Shown here piece by piece: positions 62,275-64,000 of a stretch of DNA of 64,000 nucleotides (within the stretch, counting starts at the first letter, position 1; each line of letters opens with the position of its first letter). Origin of the DNA: an uncultured Lachnospiraceae bacterium (lineage in GTDB: Bacteria > Bacillota > Clostridia > Lachnospirales > Lachnospiraceae); the NCBI GenBank assembly GCA_947178145.1, contig CAMWXE010000011.1, positions 1 to 64,000 of the forward strand. Direction: 5' to 3'. Under the pieces are notes generated by a model. That model was not told the origin of the DNA, made no database searches, and saw only the letters and a program-made list of their open reading frames with translations. The translations under genes were made by a program, and so were the position numbers.

Positions 62275-63567
62275 TTAAAATTTCACTGTAATCTCCAACA
62301 TTCCTTCTGTGTATGCTGCCGAGATGCTCCCTCCCATACGCTCTGTCAGAAGTTTGGCGATCGAGAGTCCGAGCCCGGTACAATTTCTTCCGGTCTCCAC
62401 TGTATAGAAACGGTCAAAAAGACGCTCGACAGACACCCAGTCCAGATTTTGCGCACTGTTGCCAAACATAATCGTACCATCCGGAAACAATTCAACGGTC
62501 AGGACAGCACGCTCTGAGCGGATACAGTCCCTCTGTGAAATGCCATCTGACAATATTATACTGTCTGATGATATCGCACCATCTGATGACACTGTACCGT
62601 CCAATGGTATTGTATTATCTGACGATGTTGTACTGTCCGAAGGTATTATACCATCTGACGGTATTGCAGGTTTACTGTATTTGACAGCATTGTCCAGTAT
62701 ATTGCAAAAGATCCGTCTCAGCGCTCCTGCGTCCAGAAACCGCACTACTTCCTCGTCCGCGATCGCAATCCGCGGCTCAATCCTGTTCTGTGTGAAGATA
62801 TCATAGTAGGACAGCAGACAGTCTGCAAGAAAACGATTTAGCACCACCCTTTCCCTGCCTGAATCCTCTCCGGTATCAACTGCCGCCTGCTGATATCCTG
62901 TATGTTTCCCAGACACGGATAAAATGATAGAATAGCGAAAGAGTTCTTCTGTCAGCGCACACATTGCATCCGCCCTGTTTCGTATCTGCGCAAGATAATG
63001 TGTCATTTGCTCTGTAGACTGCAGACGCTGCGATGCACGTTCCCGCTCCGGCACCGATATAGCACTCTCAGGCGATTCCTTCCGGCTCCTTTCCCCAAGT
63101 ACATTGCGTCCCGACTCCTGTGCAGATGCAACTGGTGCAGCACCCCCGGGCGATTCCTTCCGGCTCCTTTCCCCGGGTGCACTGTCCCCCAGCTCCTGTA
63201 CCGGGGCAGCAGCCTCTGCCGCCTCCATCTCCGCTTCCGCAAGTTCCAGATAACCATAAATCGCAGTGAGCGGCGTGCGCAGGTCATGGGAAATATTTGT
63301 GACCGCTTCTTTGAGCTCCTTGTCGCCATTCTGGTATCTGCGCCGCTGGTCATACAGGATCTTCAATTCCTGATTCAGCTGTCTGGCAAAAGCCTTAAGA
63401 TGCCTGTCATTTCCCGACACATAGATGCCATTGTTGGTGTCCTCACTCAGACGGTCATGGAACTGCCCGCCAATCTCTTTCACCCCCTGATACAGCAACG
63501 CTATTTTGACTGCCAGCACAATGACAAGCGCGACCGCTGCAATGCAGACAAACTTCCATGGAAACAT
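62275..63567 (-). CDS. Membrane sensor histidine kinase with repeat insertions
   Basis: A 430-residue kinase. A single N-terminal membrane helix (FVCIAAVALVIVLAVKIALL) is followed by a short linker and a HisKA domain with phosphoacceptor His94 in NISHDLRTPLTAIYGYLE. The ATPase domain shows the N box NILDNAVKYS, the F-box region ERLFDRFYTVE and the G box TGLGLSIAKLL. Two low-complexity inserts are unusual: a duplicated GERSRKESP segment after the H box, and seven six-residue SD-rich units between the N and F boxes. The ATG at 63567 follows GAGGGG. No response regulator is in the window. The upstream gene is an ABC permease, so it may belong to a BceRS-like peptide-resistance or lantibiotic-immunity system. 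Confidence 0.9.
   Translation of the reverse strand: MFPWKFVCIAAVALVIVLAVKIALLYQGVKEIGGQFHDRLSEDTNNGIYVSGNDRHLKAFARQLNQELKILYDQRRRYQNGDKELKEAVTNISHDLRTPLTAIYGYLELAEAEMEAAEAAAPVQELGDSAPGERSRKESPGGAAPVASAQESGRNVLGERSRKESPESAISVPERERASQRLQSTEQMTHYLAQIRNRADAMCALTEELFRYSIILSVSGKHTGYQQAAVDTGEDSGRERVVLNRFLADCLLSYYDIFTQNRIEPRIAIADEEVVRFLDAGALRRIFCNILDNAVKYSKPAIPSDGIIPSDSTTSSDNTIPLDGTVSSDGAISSDSIILSDGISQRDCIRSERAVLTVELFPDGTIMFGNSAQNLDWVSVERLFDRFYTVETGRNCTGLGLSIAKLLTERMGGSISAAYTEGMLEITVKF
62543..62668. repeat. 18-bp tandem repeat, seven copies, in frame
   Basis: Seven imperfect copies of an 18-bp unit (type CCATCTGACGGTATTGCA) run head to tail. Each encodes six residues of the pattern Ser-Asp-x-x-x-Pro/Ser in the histidine kinase. 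Because 18 is a multiple of three, copy changes keep the frame. Confidence 0.9.
63071..63174. repeat. 26-bp direct repeat at 78-bp period
   Basis: An identical 26-mer (starting GGCGATTCCTTCCGGC) occurs at 63071-63096 and 63149-63174. The 78-base period equals 26 codons and duplicates the GERSRKESP segment of the kinase. Confidence 0.85.
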
Positions 63568-63591
63568 CGCTCTCTTCCCCTCTGTCAAATC

Positions 63592-63643
63592 CAAATCTCT
63601 ATTTCAAATCCCTTTTTCAAATCTCTATTTCAAATCCTTTTTC
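63592..63643. repeat. 26-bp tandem duplication at the permease/kinase junction
   Basis: CAAATCTCTATTTCAAATCC plus a CTTTTT tail occurs twice (63592-63617 and 63618-63643). The second copy spans the permease stop codon (63625-63627). Confidence 0.85.
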
Positions 63644-64000
63644 CGAAATATCAGTATTCCGCTGCCGGAGAGCACTGCAACTGCCGCCAGCGTGCCACAC
63701 ACCTGCAGTCCCGAAAACCTGTCATAACCGCTTTCCTCCTCGTCCAACGCGCAGGAGAGCGCCAGCGAAGTGGGCAGTACCGCCGAAATACATTCGTATA
63801 CCTTCCGCTCTGTCCCGCTCAGATACTTTGGATTGGGGACTGTCTCAATCACCGCGTCATCCTGAAAATTATCCTCATAGGCATACTTATATTCACCTGT
63901 GCCGGGAATGGATATCCGCTGTGTCATTTCCGGCTGCATCAGACCTTTGAGCGCCGACGCGCCTGCTGCCAGAAGCAATATCGAAAGCATCGCATTGGCT
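63625..64000 (-). CDS. C-terminal part of an ABC-2 type permease (truncated by window edge)
   Basis: The frame stays open to the right edge, so the gene is partial; 125 C-terminal residues are visible. A hydrophobic segment (ANAMLSILLLAAGAS), an extracytoplasmic loop with IPGTGEYKYAYEDNFQDDAV and VPNPKYLSG, a weaker segment near SAVLPTSLALSC and a last helix GTLAAVAVLSGSGILIF with the basic tail RKKDLK match the end of ABC-2 permeases involved in peptide or lantibiotic export and resistance. It precedes the histidine kinase by about 60 bases. Confidence 0.7.
   Translation of the reverse strand, partial: ANAMLSILLLAAGASALKGLMQPEMTQRISIPGTGEYKYAYEDNFQDDAVIETVPNPKYLSGTERKVYECISAVLPTSLALSCALDEEESGYDRFSGLQVCGTLAAVAVLSGSGILIFRKKDLK

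Noticed and set aside
62543..62668. The repeat array as a CRISPR.
   Set aside because: Units are contiguous 18-mers without spacers and are translated in frame within the kinase.

Overview
The window reads like the chromosome of a Gram-positive, low-to-mid GC Firmicute, most likely a gut Lachnospiraceae (Clostridium cluster XIVa). Signs of this are the AddAB pair in place of RecBCD, strong GGAGG ribosome binding sites with occasional GTG starts, a sugar ABC transporter of LplB/YtcP type with no dedicated ATPase, a BspA-type leucine-rich-repeat protein, glycogen genes beside LacI regulators, and consensus sigma-A promoters (TTGACA-N17-TATAAT class). No rRNA, tRNA, CRISPR array or prophage was seen. 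The species cannot be named from sequence reading alone.

Layout. 1-425: remnant of a flavin-reductase-like gene between two hairpin terminators. 426-9489 (minus): addB-addA-HAD phosphatase-CPBP protease operon. 9668-11485 (plus): pepF. 11572-15279 (minus): an unknown 112-residue protein, then an ECF sigma factor / membrane protein / ABC-2 transporter operon. 15448-38610: the most distinctive region, a glycan-degradation locus. 38646-45107 (minus): tRNA-dihydrouridine synthase, a 1468-residue LRR protein and an aldo/keto reductase with a ferredoxin-like tail. 45304-50659: a lipoprotein gene, then sbcD-sbcC. 50823-56953 (minus): glycogen phosphorylase, a LacI regulator with two tandem operators, a stand-alone CheY-like receiver and a glycogen debranching enzyme. 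57247-60793: kduI divergent from a LacI regulator and uxaC (uronate catabolism). 60947-64000: a BrnT/BrnA toxin-antitoxin pair, a SUKH-like gene split by a small inverted-repeat element, and a histidine kinase with repeat expansions next to a truncated ABC permease.

How the glycan locus seems to work (inference from families). A surface lipoprotein GH85 endo-beta-N-acetylglucosaminidase would cut N-glycans from glycoproteins between the two core GlcNAc residues. A solute-binding lipoprotein and two permeases would import the freed glycan. Inside, GH20 would remove antennary GlcNAc, two GH38-type enzymes alpha-mannose, and GH3 a beta-linked sugar. GH130 would phosphorolyse the remaining Man-beta-1,4-GlcNAc to Man-1-P and GlcNAc. 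A ROK kinase, NagB and a mannose-6-phosphate isomerase would send the sugars to fructose-6-P. A LacI and a GntR regulator with palindromic sites in their divergent promoter regions probably control the two halves. The set parallels the pneumococcal EndoD/NgtS system but combines GH85, GH130, two GH38-type enzymes and a xylosidase-type GH3. The GH3 raises the possibility that plant-type (xylosylated) N-glycans are used.

The right end is the most plastic part: a 154-bp element with a TAA target duplication interrupts a gene whose 165-codon frame is restored exactly when the element is removed, and the histidine kinase carries an 18-bp x 7 repeat inside its ATPase domain, a 78-bp-period duplication near the phosphoacceptor domain, and a 26-bp duplication at its upstream junction.
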